DNA of 64,000 nucleotides, from assembly GCF_052115485.1 (NCBI RefSeq), contig NZ_JBFRGU010000001.1:896492-960491 (forward strand). The letters are read 5' to 3'. Origin of the DNA: Microvirga sp052115485 (GTDB taxonomy: Bacteria; Pseudomonadota; Alphaproteobacteria; Rhizobiales; Beijerinckiaceae). Of the stretch, positions 52,267 to 61,363 are shown piece by piece; position 1 is the stretch's first letter, and the number at the start of each line of letters is the position of its first letter. The translations under genes and the position numbers were made by a program. Under the pieces are notes generated by a model. It was not told where the DNA came from. It searched no databases and saw only the letters and a list, made by a program, of their open reading frames with translations.

Positions 52267-52381
52267 CTAGAGTTTGATCGTTTCAGATTGAAACAGGATT
52301 AAACTCTCGATTCTTTTGATGCTGCATGATCCGGGCGAACAACCGGTTTCCGCTTGTTCTGATCATGCTCTTGAAGTCTAG
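52267..52381. repeat. CTAG-bounded palindromic repeat, copy 6
   Basis: CTAGAGTTTGATCGTTTC with GAAACAGGATTAAACTC is followed by GCATGATCCGGGCGAACAACC and GGTTTCCGCTTGTTCTGATC, ending CTAG at 52378-52381. It lies between pntAA and the oxidase subunit IV gene, both on the minus strand. Confidence 0.85.
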
Positions 52382-52388
52382 GCCTTGC

Positions 52389-52685
52389 TCAGTAGAAAAC
52401 GAGCGCCAGAAGCAGAAGCACCGCGACCGCGAGCGGCGCGCGCATGCCGATGGCGGGAGACTTCGCGCCGACAGCGCCGGCCACCAGCGACAGAATGACA
52501 CCGACGATCGAGGTCAGCCAGCCATGCTTGACGCCGCCGACCGCGAGCGCGAGCACCCAGCAGGCAACGAGGGCGCTTCCTATCTCGACGAAGGTGATGA
52601 AGCCGCTATAGGTCGCTTCATGAGCCGCCTCGTCCATATCTGGATGATATTCTGTGCCTGTCGCGTCTTTGGTCGCCATTTTCAT
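52389..52685 (-). CDS. aa3-type cytochrome c oxidase subunit IV family protein
   Basis: 98 residues. Family start: MDEAAHEATYSGFITFVEIG, then hydrophobic helices (SALVACWVLALAVGG, WLTSIVGVILSLVAGAV, PLAVAVLLLLALVFY). The family is a small accessory subunit of the alphaproteobacterial aa3 oxidase. In Hyphomicrobiales it is often encoded just before pntAA rather than with cox genes, as here. Confidence 0.85.
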   Translation of the reverse strand: MKMATKDATGTEYHPDMDEAAHEATYSGFITFVEIGSALVACWVLALAVGGVKHGWLTSIVGVILSLVAGAVGAKSPAIGMRAPLAVAVLLLLALVFY

Positions 52686-52779
52686 GCCCTGAGTTCAGCA
52701 TTGCGGTTTGCTGCTGCGTTTAGCGCATGGATCGGCCTGCCGCAATATTCGATTAGGCGAACGCGGGACTTTTGAACGA

Positions 52780-54036
52780 TTATGCCCGGCGCCGCTGGAC
52801 CCCCTCAAGAACAGGGACGCCGAGGAGTTCCCGCCATTGCGGCAGACAAACCGTCGCGTAGTCGTATTTTTCAACGGCGAGAGCGCGGGCCGCCCGGGCC
52901 ATCTCAGCCGAGCGATCCTTCTCGGCGATGGTTTCCCGCACCCGCTCGGCGAGGGCTTTTTCGTCGAAGAAGGGAAAGAGCCTGCCGTTCACCCCTTCTT
53001 GGATGACCTCACGCACAGGATCCGTATCCGACGCGACGATCCGGCTTTCGAGCGCCATGGACTCGATCAGCGACCAGGACAGGACGAACGGATAGGTCAT
53101 GTAGATGTGGGCGGACGAGACCTGGAGCACGCGGACGAACTGGTCGTAAGGCAGACTTCCGACAAGATGGACCCGGGACCAGTCGACGGGACGTTCGATC
53201 TTGGAGCGGAAGACGTCGAACCAGCTCTGTCCGCCCGGTGCGGACCCTGAATAGCTCGTGCCCTTCCCACCGATAATCACGACCTGAAGGTCGGGATTGA
53301 TATCGAGCAGATAGGGAAGAGAGCGAAAAACGATATGCGCTCCGCGCATCGGCTCGATATTGCGGGTCACGAAGGTGACCACGGGGGCTTTCCTGTCCAG
53401 GCGTGGCCCTTTCGTGCCGATCTTGATGGCAATATCGGGCTTCGGGACAAGCGTTTGCGCATCGATGCCGTCATGAATGATTCCGATGCGATCGTGAAGA
53501 TAGGTCGGGAACGTATCGCGCTGATACCGGGTAGGCGCCACTGCGAGGTCGGCAGCGTCCAGAGCGCCGAGCTGCATGGAGTTTTTCAAGCGCAAGCGCC
53601 AGATGACCTCCTCGTTCGTTACCGGGAATTCCGGGTCGAAATCGAGATCCTGCCCCTTGGCTTGATAGTAATATTCGAAATAGGCGACGTGGCGCGCGTT
53701 CGGCCAAACATCCTTCAGGAAAAGGTTTTCGCCCCAACCGGTATTCACCACGACCACATCGGGTTGAAGGCCCGCATCCGCGAGCTTACGCGCCAGGTGG
53801 GCGACGCCGTAGGCGCGCCGCAGGCGAGGTATGACCGGCGAATAGCGGTTCTCGAAACGCGGATCCTCGGGCCCCGGCGCCGGCGTGTAGGTATAGGTCT
53901 TCACACCGGGGATCGGCGATTTCTGGGCGTTATCGGTCATGCACAGCCCAAAGACCTCGTGCCCCTCAGCGGCGAAGGTCTTCGCCAGACGCAGGAACTG
54001 GCCCGGAAAATTCTGGTGAACGAAAACGATCTTCAT
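52780..54036 (-). CDS. Glycosyltransferase, GT4-like
   Basis: 418 residues with a GT-B fold pattern. N-terminal Rossmann part: MKIVFVHQNFPGQFLRLAKT. Donor-domain features: TFVTRNIEPMRGAHIVFRSL, VVIIGGKGTSYSG, and the late EX7E-like stretch SLIESMALESRIVASDTDP. The sugar and acceptor are unknown; a surface polysaccharide or glycolipid is likely. It lies 57 bp downstream of the ABC1-kinase gene on the same strand. Confidence 0.88.
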   Translation of the reverse strand: MKIVFVHQNFPGQFLRLAKTFAAEGHEVFGLCMTDNAQKSPIPGVKTYTYTPAPGPEDPRFENRYSPVIPRLRRAYGVAHLARKLADAGLQPDVVVVNTGWGENLFLKDVWPNARHVAYFEYYYQAKGQDLDFDPEFPVTNEEVIWRLRLKNSMQLGALDAADLAVAPTRYQRDTFPTYLHDRIGIIHDGIDAQTLVPKPDIAIKIGTKGPRLDRKAPVVTFVTRNIEPMRGAHIVFRSLPYLLDINPDLQVVIIGGKGTSYSGSAPGGQSWFDVFRSKIERPVDWSRVHLVGSLPYDQFVRVLQVSSAHIYMTYPFVLSWSLIESMALESRIVASDTDPVREVIQEGVNGRLFPFFDEKALAERVRETIAEKDRSAEMARAARALAVEKYDYATVCLPQWRELLGVPVLEGVQRRRA

Positions 54037-54092
54037 CGGTATGCCCCTTTACCGATCGTAATTACGGCGAGATGAGATGCAGCGCAACCTCG

Positions 54093-55457
54093 TTACGTCT
54101 GCAGCTTGAGATCGCACGCAGCCAGTGCCTGTGCCTGGCGTGAGGTAAGGCGTTCAATCGAGAAATTCTCGATCTCGGCCTCGAAGAGACGGTGATAGTT
54201 CAGTTCCGCCCGGAGATGCAGAAAGACGGCCCCGAGGCCGACGGCAGCGCGGTCCATGAAAACGAATTCACGGGGCAACGTGACAGGCCCCTTGTCCTTC
54301 AGCGCCTTGTGGACCTGAAAAGCCTGACGGCGGCCATATGCGCCGGGTTCGACCCCGTCCGCCACTGTCCGAACCCGGTCTTCCAGGAGTGGCCCGTAGA
54401 TGAACCCCGCCCAGATATTGAGAATGTCGATCAGGTCGTGGGAGAGGTTCTTGAATCCCCAGGTTTCATAGGCATGCATGATACGCTCGCGATCCCCATG
54501 CTGCAGCCCGCGATAGAGATCGACCACACCGCCGACGAAGGTGGGATGGAAGATGCGGATACAACCATAGTCGAGAAGGTTGATGCCTCGCGCTTCGCCA
54601 CCTTCCGAGAACACAGTGTAGTTCCCGAGATGAGGATCGCCATGAATGACGGCGGAATCACTGAAAGGATGCCACCAGGCTTTGAACATCGCGACGGCGA
54701 GGCGGTTTCTGATTTCAACATCGGCACCGGCAAAATTCAGGATCTTTTCGCCATCGAGCCAATCGAGTGTGAGAAGGCGACCAGTTGACAAGTCCGAATG
54801 AACCGTCGGTACCCGAACCTCGTCGATACCGCCGAGTAACCGCGCATAAAGTGTGGCATGCTTGGCTTCGCGCTCGTAGTCGAGTTCTTCGCGGACGCGC
54901 TCGCCGATCTCCTTCCCGATCTCGCTCGTGTCGATGACCGGGTCGAGCCGGCGATGAAGTGCGAGAGCGATTTCCAGCTGCTTCAAATCCGCTTCTACGG
55001 CGGATTGCATATCGGGATATTGCAGTTTGCAAGCGAGCGCCGCACCCTCCTTCGACGTCGCCCGATGCACCTGGCCGAGCGATGCGGCAGCTGCGGGATG
55101 AAGATCGAAGGAGCCGAACCGGCTCTGCCAATCGGGGCCCAACTCGGCCTGCATCCGTCTTTTCACGAAAGCCGCGCCCATGGGTGGCGCTTCGCTCTGA
55201 AGTTTCTGGAGTTCGGCGGCGTATTCCGGTGGAAGGAGATCCGGAATGGTGGCGAGAAGTTGCGCCACCTTCATGATCGGCCCCTTCAACCCGCCGAGCG
55301 CTTGAGCCAACGCAATTGCATTGGCGGCCCCCTGTTCGCGTCCGAAGATCCGAGCGCTCGCCATACGCGCAGCGACACCACTCATATTCGCGCCGACACG
55401 GGCATACCGCGCGGCGCGAGCAGTGAAGCGGTTCGCTTCGCGATCAGGTTCAGACAT
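54093..55457 (-). CDS. ABC1/ADCK (UbiB-like) atypical kinase
   Basis: 454 residues. Family features in order: a KxGQ-like stretch (GPIMKVAQLLATIPDLLPPE), the Ala-rich nucleotide loop AAAASLGQVHRA, VCK-type lysine in ALACKLQYPDMQ, catalytic loop HGDPHLGNYTVF, and metal-binding LLDYGCIRIF. UbiB members aid ubiquinone synthesis; this one is shorter and without the C-terminal TM pair of UbiB, so a different ABC1 subfamily is possible. The M3 peptidase gene ends 9 bp upstream. Confidence 0.88.
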   Translation of the reverse strand: MSEPDREANRFTARAARYARVGANMSGVAARMASARIFGREQGAANAIALAQALGGLKGPIMKVAQLLATIPDLLPPEYAAELQKLQSEAPPMGAAFVKRRMQAELGPDWQSRFGSFDLHPAAAASLGQVHRATSKEGAALACKLQYPDMQSAVEADLKQLEIALALHRRLDPVIDTSEIGKEIGERVREELDYEREAKHATLYARLLGGIDEVRVPTVHSDLSTGRLLTLDWLDGEKILNFAGADVEIRNRLAVAMFKAWWHPFSDSAVIHGDPHLGNYTVFSEGGEARGINLLDYGCIRIFHPTFVGGVVDLYRGLQHGDRERIMHAYETWGFKNLSHDLIDILNIWAGFIYGPLLEDRVRTVADGVEPGAYGRRQAFQVHKALKDKGPVTLPREFVFMDRAAVGLGAVFLHLRAELNYHRLFEAEIENFSIERLTSRQAQALAACDLKLQT

Positions 55458-55466
55458 CGCGCGACT

Positions 55467-57374
55467 TCAAGCAGCGTCCTCCATGGCTTCCAACTCGGCG
55501 ATCAGCCGTTCGATCATCGAAAGACCAATCTGCCAGAAAGCCGGATCGCTGGCATTGAGGCCAAAGGGCGCGAGCAATTCGGAATAATGCTTCGTTCCGC
55601 CCGCAGAGAGCAGCGCGAAATACCGGTCTACGAAACCTTCGCTCGAACGCTCGTAAATTCCATAGAGCGAGTTCACGAGACAATCGCCGAAGGCGTAGGC
55701 GTAAACGTAGAACGGGGAATGGATGAAGTGGGGAATATAGGCCCAGAAGGTTTCATAACCGGGGCCGACGCGGATGGCTGGGCCAAGGCTCTCGTCCTGC
55801 ACCGACATCCAGAGATCGCACAATTGCTCAGCTGTGAGCTCGCCGTTGCGGCGCTCGACATGGACCTTGCGCTCGAAGGAATAGAACGCGATCTGGCGTA
55901 CGACCGTGTTGAGCATGTCCTCGACCTTGGCCGCCAGCATCGCCTTGCGCTGCACTTTGTTCTTGGTCTGGTCGAGCAGACGGCGGAAGGTGAGCATTTC
56001 GCCGAACACGCTCGCCGTCTCGGCCAATGTCAGCGGCGTCGGTGCCATCAACGCGCCGTTGGGCGCGGCGAGAACCTGATGAACGCCGTGCCCCAATTCA
56101 TGCGCCAGCGTCATCACATCGCGCGGCTTGCCCTGATAATTGAGCAGCACATAAGGGTGGGCGGAAGGAACGGTTGGATGAGCGAAGGCGCCCGGAGCCT
56201 TGCCGGGACGGGTCGGTGCGTCGATCCATTTTTCATCGAAGAACCGCTCCGCGATATCCGCCATGCGTGGCGAAAAGGCCGAATAGGCGCTCAGTACCAT
56301 TTCTCTCGCCTCGTTCCAGGCGATGGTGCGTTGCTCCACTTTCGGCAGAGGTGCGTTGCGGTCCCAGTAATCAAGCTTGTCCTTGCCGAACCATTTGGCC
56401 TTCAGCGCATAATAGCGATGTGAGAGACGCGGATAGGCCTCGCGCACGGCGGACACCATGGCCTCGACCACCTCGCGCTCGACCCGGTTGGCGAGGTGTC
56501 GGGAATCCGCCACGTCCTCGAATCCACGCCAGCGGTCGGAAATTTCCTTGTCCTTGGCGAGCGTGTTGGTGATCAGCGCGAAGGTACGCAGGTTTGCCTT
56601 GAAAACCTTGCCCAAAGCCTCGGCGGCGTCCTTGCGAACGGTCTCGTCCGTATCCTGCAACTTATTCAGCGTCGGCTCGATGGCGAGTTCCTCGCCCCGC
56701 ACGTTGAAACGAAGCGCCGCGATGGTCTCGTCGAAAAGGCGGTTCCACGCGGAGCGCCCGGTCACCGACTTTTCGTGGAAAAGCTTCTCGATACGATCTT
56801 CGAGCTGATACGGCTTGTCCTTGCGCAAATCCTCGACCCAGGGGCGGTAATGGGCGAGCGGCTGCGCGCCCATGGCCTTGTCCATCACGACATCGTCGAT
56901 GCGGTTGAGTTCGAGACCGAAGAACAGCAATTCGCTCGAGGCTGCAGTGAGCCGCTCCTGCGTATCGCCATAGAATTTCGCACGGACCGGGTCAGTGGTG
57001 TCGCCGGAATAGACAAGCCCGGCATAAGACATGAGACGTCCCAAAAGATCCTCGACCGCCTCATAGCGGCGCAAAGCCTCGCCCAGGCTCTTGGCGGCGT
57101 CGGATGCTTCAGCCAGCCCCGCCAGCTTTCCGCGATACGCTTCGGCGATAGCCTGGCATTCCGCCTCGGCCTTGATCATGTCCGCCTTGAAGGCTCCGCT
57201 GTCGATGCCCGGATAGAGGTGGGACAAATCCCATTCCGGCAATGCGCCGAGATCGGCCTCGGCGACAGCTTTTGCGGCGACGGGTTGGCGGGCGATATAG
57301 CGATCGAAAAAAATGGGCATTTTGTCCGGAGCGTTCGAGAAAGGATCACCCGGAATATCGGATGTCAAAGACAT
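55467..57374 (-). CDS. pepF: M3 family oligoendopeptidase (PepF-like)
   Basis: Cytoplasmic zinc peptidase cleaving oligopeptides. I choose the ATG at 57374 (635 residues); an ATG 13 codons upstream is possible. Zinc motif VMTLAHELGHGVHQVLAAPN, with the downstream third-ligand Glu in TLAETASVFGEML. N-terminal helical domain around YRGKLAGLAEASDAAKSLGE. It is probably co-transcribed with the ABC1-kinase and glycosyltransferase genes. Confidence 0.93.
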   Translation of the reverse strand: MSLTSDIPGDPFSNAPDKMPIFFDRYIARQPVAAKAVAEADLGALPEWDLSHLYPGIDSGAFKADMIKAEAECQAIAEAYRGKLAGLAEASDAAKSLGEALRRYEAVEDLLGRLMSYAGLVYSGDTTDPVRAKFYGDTQERLTAASSELLFFGLELNRIDDVVMDKAMGAQPLAHYRPWVEDLRKDKPYQLEDRIEKLFHEKSVTGRSAWNRLFDETIAALRFNVRGEELAIEPTLNKLQDTDETVRKDAAEALGKVFKANLRTFALITNTLAKDKEISDRWRGFEDVADSRHLANRVEREVVEAMVSAVREAYPRLSHRYYALKAKWFGKDKLDYWDRNAPLPKVEQRTIAWNEAREMVLSAYSAFSPRMADIAERFFDEKWIDAPTRPGKAPGAFAHPTVPSAHPYVLLNYQGKPRDVMTLAHELGHGVHQVLAAPNGALMAPTPLTLAETASVFGEMLTFRRLLDQTKNKVQRKAMLAAKVEDMLNTVVRQIAFYSFERKVHVERRNGELTAEQLCDLWMSVQDESLGPAIRVGPGYETFWAYIPHFIHSPFYVYAYAFGDCLVNSLYGIYERSSEGFVDRYFALLSAGGTKHYSELLAPFGLNASDPAFWQIGLSMIERLIAELEAMEDAA

Positions 57375-57707
57375 GGGATCAACCCATCTCGCATTCTCGA
57401 GGCAATCGGACATCGTTAACAGCGGATTTATCCATTCTTTCGCCGAAAATCTAACTTTCCGGGGCCAGAATCAATTCCTTCCGAACCGCCGCGATGAAAC
57501 CGTGGACAGCCCACGGCGGCGGGATTTCCCGCAAGTTCTGAATCGGCCGCTCAATTCTTTACAGAAAGTTCAAGGAATCGGGCTAAGAAACGGCATCGCC
57601 GATATCGCCACCTGAGCGTTTCGCGCGTTAAGCTCTTGTCGCTACCCACGACAGGCTTTTGACGCGTGGCATCAGGTTGAGCGCAAAAAGAATGGAGCGA
57701 GAGGGGC

Positions 57708-59465
57708 ATGCGTCATCTGCGCAGGACCATTGGCTGTCTGGGTCTGGCCGGATCCGTATCTTTGTTCGCGGTTGCCGCTTCGGCATTGGAGACCGCGGAG
57801 GGCGGATTGCCTCCCGACGCTACGTCAGACTTCGTCATCGCCCAGCCGATAGAACCCGCGACACCTGTCTTCGACGACCTTCTTCCGCCCCTGCTCGCGC
57901 CTGCACCGGTGGCGATTTCGGAAGAGGATTCCCGTCCCCTACAGGCATCCACCGATTTGCCTCCGCCTGAGACGCCGGCCGCTGCCGTCACCTTCACGCA
58001 AACCGATTTGCTGCGCGGCGCCATCAGCGAGCGTCTCGCGAACGATGTCGCAATGCGCGAACTGCGGTTGAATGCGAAAGATCGTGAAGCACTGACGGCC
58101 GTCTATGCCGCTGCCGAACATACTCCTCTTTGGTCTCGCGACGGCTCCTGGCTGCCATCGGCGCACGCTGTCGCCAACACCATTCGCGCCGCCGCCGATG
58201 ATGGCCTCGATCCTTCGGACTACGCCCTGCCCCCGATGACAATGGCGGAAGGCTCGACGCCCGCTGCCTGGGCCGAAGCCGATCTGAAACTCAGCGTCGC
58301 TGCGATCCGCTATGCCCGTGACGCGCGCGGCGGGCGCATCGATCCGGCGCGACTATCCGCGCTTGTCATGCCGACGCTCGATCTTCCCACGGCGGATGCG
58401 GTTCTTACCGCCCTTGTCTCTGCGCCCGATGCGGGCGCGGCGCTCGGCGACTTCAACCCACCGCACGAAGGTTATCGCGCGCTGAAGGCGAAACTAGCGC
58501 TGCTGCGTGAAAGCAATGTGCCACACCCCGTGGTCCATGTGCCCAAAGGACCCACGCTCAAGGTTGGAATGCGCGATCCGCGCGTGCCGCTGATCCGGGC
58601 GCGCTTCAATCTCGGGCCGTCTCCGGTGGATGAAACGGCTTATGACAAGCAGGTCGCCTCCGCCGTCACCGCCTTCCAGAAGGAAAAGGGGTTGCCGACC
58701 AGCGGCGATCTCACCGCGCAGACCGTTTCGGCACTCGACGCCAAGGCATCTGCGGCTCAGCTGGAGGGAGATCTTGTCGCCAATATGGAACGCTGGCGCT
58801 GGCTGCCGCGCGATCTCGGCGCACGTCATATCTTCGTCAACGTGCCCGAATACCGCCTGCGCCTCGTGCAGGAAAGCGACGTCATCCACGAAACGCGGGT
58901 GATCGTCGGCAAGAAGAACAGCCAGACACCGATTTTCTCCGAGGCGATGAAGTATCTCGTCGTCAATCCCTCATGGACTGTGCCCCCTTCCATCCTGAAA
59001 AAAGAATTTCTGCCAGCACTCGCCAACGACCCGACTTACGCTGCGCGCAAAGGGTATAAAGTCATCCGGAACGGCAACAGGATCTCGGTGCAGCAGCCTC
59101 CGGGCGAGCGCAATGCCTTGGGCTACGTGAAGTTCATGTTCCCCAATCAGTACGCCGTCTACCTACACGACACGCCGAACCGGTCCCTGTTCTCCGCGCA
59201 GGACCGCGCGTTCAGCCACGGTTGCGTGCGTGTCGACCAGCCGTTCCAGCTGGCGCAGGAAGTGCTGGAAAACCAGGGCTGGAACGAACAGAAGCTGCGC
59301 GGCCTGATCGGCAAAGGGGAACGCTATATCCACTTGCGGGATCCGCTACCGGTGCACCTGACCTATTTCACGCTCTCCTTCGATCGGCATGGCGCGATGA
59401 AATCCTTCGACGACCTTTATGGGCTCAATCGTAAGGTTCGCACAGCGCTGGGGATCGACAGCTGA
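57708..59465 (+). CDS. L,D-transpeptidase (YcbB/LdtD-like) with PG-binding domain
   Basis: 585 residues. Signal peptide TIGCLGLAGSVSLFAVAASA, a Pro-rich linker, a peptidoglycan-binding module at about 285-345 (MRDPRVPLIRARFNLGPSPV, AFQKEKGLPTSGDLTAQTV), and the YkuD catalytic domain with SHGCVRVDQPFQLAQEVL, the Cys near residue 506. The length and order match LdtD-type enzymes that form 3-3 cross-links. A DUF882 protein gene follows, also cell-wall related. Confidence 0.92.
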   Translation: MRHLRRTIGCLGLAGSVSLFAVAASALETAEGGLPPDATSDFVIAQPIEPATPVFDDLLPPLLAPAPVAISEEDSRPLQASTDLPPPETPAAAVTFTQTDLLRGAISERLANDVAMRELRLNAKDREALTAVYAAAEHTPLWSRDGSWLPSAHAVANTIRAAADDGLDPSDYALPPMTMAEGSTPAAWAEADLKLSVAAIRYARDARGGRIDPARLSALVMPTLDLPTADAVLTALVSAPDAGAALGDFNPPHEGYRALKAKLALLRESNVPHPVVHVPKGPTLKVGMRDPRVPLIRARFNLGPSPVDETAYDKQVASAVTAFQKEKGLPTSGDLTAQTVSALDAKASAAQLEGDLVANMERWRWLPRDLGARHIFVNVPEYRLRLVQESDVIHETRVIVGKKNSQTPIFSEAMKYLVVNPSWTVPPSILKKEFLPALANDPTYAARKGYKVIRNGNRISVQQPPGERNALGYVKFMFPNQYAVYLHDTPNRSLFSAQDRAFSHGCVRVDQPFQLAQEVLENQGWNEQKLRGLIGKGERYIHLRDPLPVHLTYFTLSFDRHGAMKSFDDLYGLNRKVRTALGIDS

Positions 59466-59587
59466 TTTTACTCCTGAGCCAATTTTTTTCTCGGGCTTAA
59501 CGCAGAAGTAACCGTCTTCGGCAAATCTCCCTTCACTATACGGGAAGCCGCTCCCCTTCTTGCGGCGCGTAAAAGACGAGTACCACA

Positions 59588-61222
59588 GTGAGAGTCATGC
59601 GTTCGGGCCGCCAGGCGGCCGCGTCGAACTTCGCGCGCCGGGCCGGCATCGGCCTTGCAGCGCTGGTTACCCTCCTTGTCGGCGGCACCCGCGGTACGCA
59701 GGACGCCATCGCCAACGGCGACACGCGAACCCTGACCTTCTACCATAACAACACCAAGGAAAACCTGACTGTTACGTTCAGACGCAACGGCCAGTATGAT
59801 TCCGCGGCCCTGGAACAGTTGAACTGGTTCCTGCGCGACTGGCGTCGCGAAGAATCCATCCGCATGGATCCACGCCTCTTCGACACCGTGTGGGAGGTCT
59901 ATCGCGAAGTCGGCTCCAGTGCACCTGTCCACGTCAACTCCGCTTACCGCTCGCCCAACACCAACGCCATGCTCCGCCGCCGCTCCAGCGCCGTGGCGAA
60001 GAACAGCCAGCACATGCTCGGCAAGGCGATGGACTTCTATCTTCCCGATGCCTCGACTGAGCGTCTCCGCGCCATCGGCATGCGGTTGCAGAACGGCGGC
60101 GTCGGCTATTACCCGAATGCCTACACGCCTTTCGTCCATCTCGATGTTGGCAGTGTGCGCGCATGGCCGCGCATGAGCCGAGACCAGCTCGCCCGCATCT
60201 TCCCCGATGGCAAGACCGTGCATATTCCATCCGACGGGACGCCGATGGCGCGTTACGAGGAAGCGCGGGCGGACGTTTTGTCGAAAGGCGGAACGGTCGC
60301 CGGCTATACAGCATATGCAGAGGCTGAAGAGGGTGGTGTCGCGCCGACGCGCCGCAAGAGCCTCTGGGCCAGCCTGTTCGGCGGCAGCGACGAGGATGAG
60401 GATGCGGAAGAAATTCGCACCGCTTCCCGCCCGGGACGTGCACTCCTTGCGAGCCGCAACGCTCCGGACAAGAACAGCTATATGAACGACTCCAATGGGT
60501 CGGTCACCTCGGTTCTCATGGCCTACAACAACGCGAGCTCGGCACCGCAGCAGCCAGCGCCCCGCGCGGCGCCGGTTCAGGTTGCAAGACAGGAGCCGGA
60601 TGAGCAGGCTATCCGTAGCGCGGGCGCCGCTTTCCGTGACGAGCCGGCCTCGCCGCCACCGCTCCCGCCTGTCGCACCGACACGGATTGCGGGCTTGCCA
60701 AGCACCATCGACACGCCAACCGGCCCGACGCTCGCGTGGCAACAGGGCGCATCGGGACAGAACCCGAATGGCTCGGACATGAAGATCGGCCGCGAGGTCG
60801 CCTTTGCACCGATGCCGCCGCGCCGGCCTGACGACGTTTCGGCCTCGACGACGATCCTCGCCTACGCGCCTATGCCGCCTGTTCGTCCGAGCGCACTTGT
60901 GGCGAGCAATCCGATTCCCGGTCTTCCCGAAGCGCGCGGAACGGTCGATGTGGCTGCGACGGCATCCATCAATCATCCGCTTCCGCCACCGCGCCCCGGC
61001 ACGCATAACATCACGGTCGCATCAGCCGTGCCGATCGAGCTGCCTTCAGGTGTAGCTAAAGCGAATCCCGCGCTTGCGCAAAAGGGCAAGCCAACGACGA
61101 ATCCGAGCCCTCTCATAGCGAGTCCAAGCCTGCACATGAGTTTCTCGTCGAAACCGATGGGCGATCTGGCGACGAATAGATTTACAGGTCCTGCGGTCAA
61201 GCCGCTGCCGGTTGTGAGATAA
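59588..61222 (+). CDS. DUF882 (YcbK/peptidase M15-like) exported protein
   Basis: 544 residues with a GTG start. Signal/TM segment at about 18-33 (RRAGIGLAALVTLLVGG). DUF882 domain at about 45-200: LTFYHNNTKENLTVTFRRNG, NSAYRSPNTNAMLRRRSS, and the zinc-site patterns SQHMLGKAMDFYLP (His, Asp) and PFVHLDVGSVRAWPRM (His). This is the DD-carboxypeptidase-like fold. The C-terminal 300 residues are Pro/Ala-rich and low-complexity (RDEPASPPPLPPVAPTRIAG, PLPPPRPGTHN). Acts on or binds peptidoglycan; activity is not certain. It is downstream of the L,D-transpeptidase gene by 122 bp. Confidence 0.88.
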   Translation: MRVMRSGRQAAASNFARRAGIGLAALVTLLVGGTRGTQDAIANGDTRTLTFYHNNTKENLTVTFRRNGQYDSAALEQLNWFLRDWRREESIRMDPRLFDTVWEVYREVGSSAPVHVNSAYRSPNTNAMLRRRSSAVAKNSQHMLGKAMDFYLPDASTERLRAIGMRLQNGGVGYYPNAYTPFVHLDVGSVRAWPRMSRDQLARIFPDGKTVHIPSDGTPMARYEEARADVLSKGGTVAGYTAYAEAEEGGVAPTRRKSLWASLFGGSDEDEDAEEIRTASRPGRALLASRNAPDKNSYMNDSNGSVTSVLMAYNNASSAPQQPAPRAAPVQVARQEPDEQAIRSAGAAFRDEPASPPPLPPVAPTRIAGLPSTIDTPTGPTLAWQQGASGQNPNGSDMKIGREVAFAPMPPRRPDDVSASTTILAYAPMPPVRPSALVASNPIPGLPEARGTVDVAATASINHPLPPPRPGTHNITVASAVPIELPSGVAKANPALAQKGKPTTNPSPLIASPSLHMSFSSKPMGDLATNRFTGPAVKPLPVVR

Positions 61223-61230
61223 GCTGAATG

Positions 61231-61258
61231 AGGCGGGCTTCAGACCCGCCTTTTCTTC
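61231..61258 (+). terminator. Terminator of the DUF882 gene
   Basis: Stem AGGCGGG and CCCGCCT with a 7-nt loop, followed by TTTTCTTC. Confidence 0.85.
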
Positions 61259-61363
61259 TATAAGGCCGCGATCCGGCATTCGAAGAAAACAGATCCCTCT
61301 AAAACGCCGTGCGATGCACGGCTTGTTCAACGTCTACACCTTTGAACGCGGTATCGATCGCTT

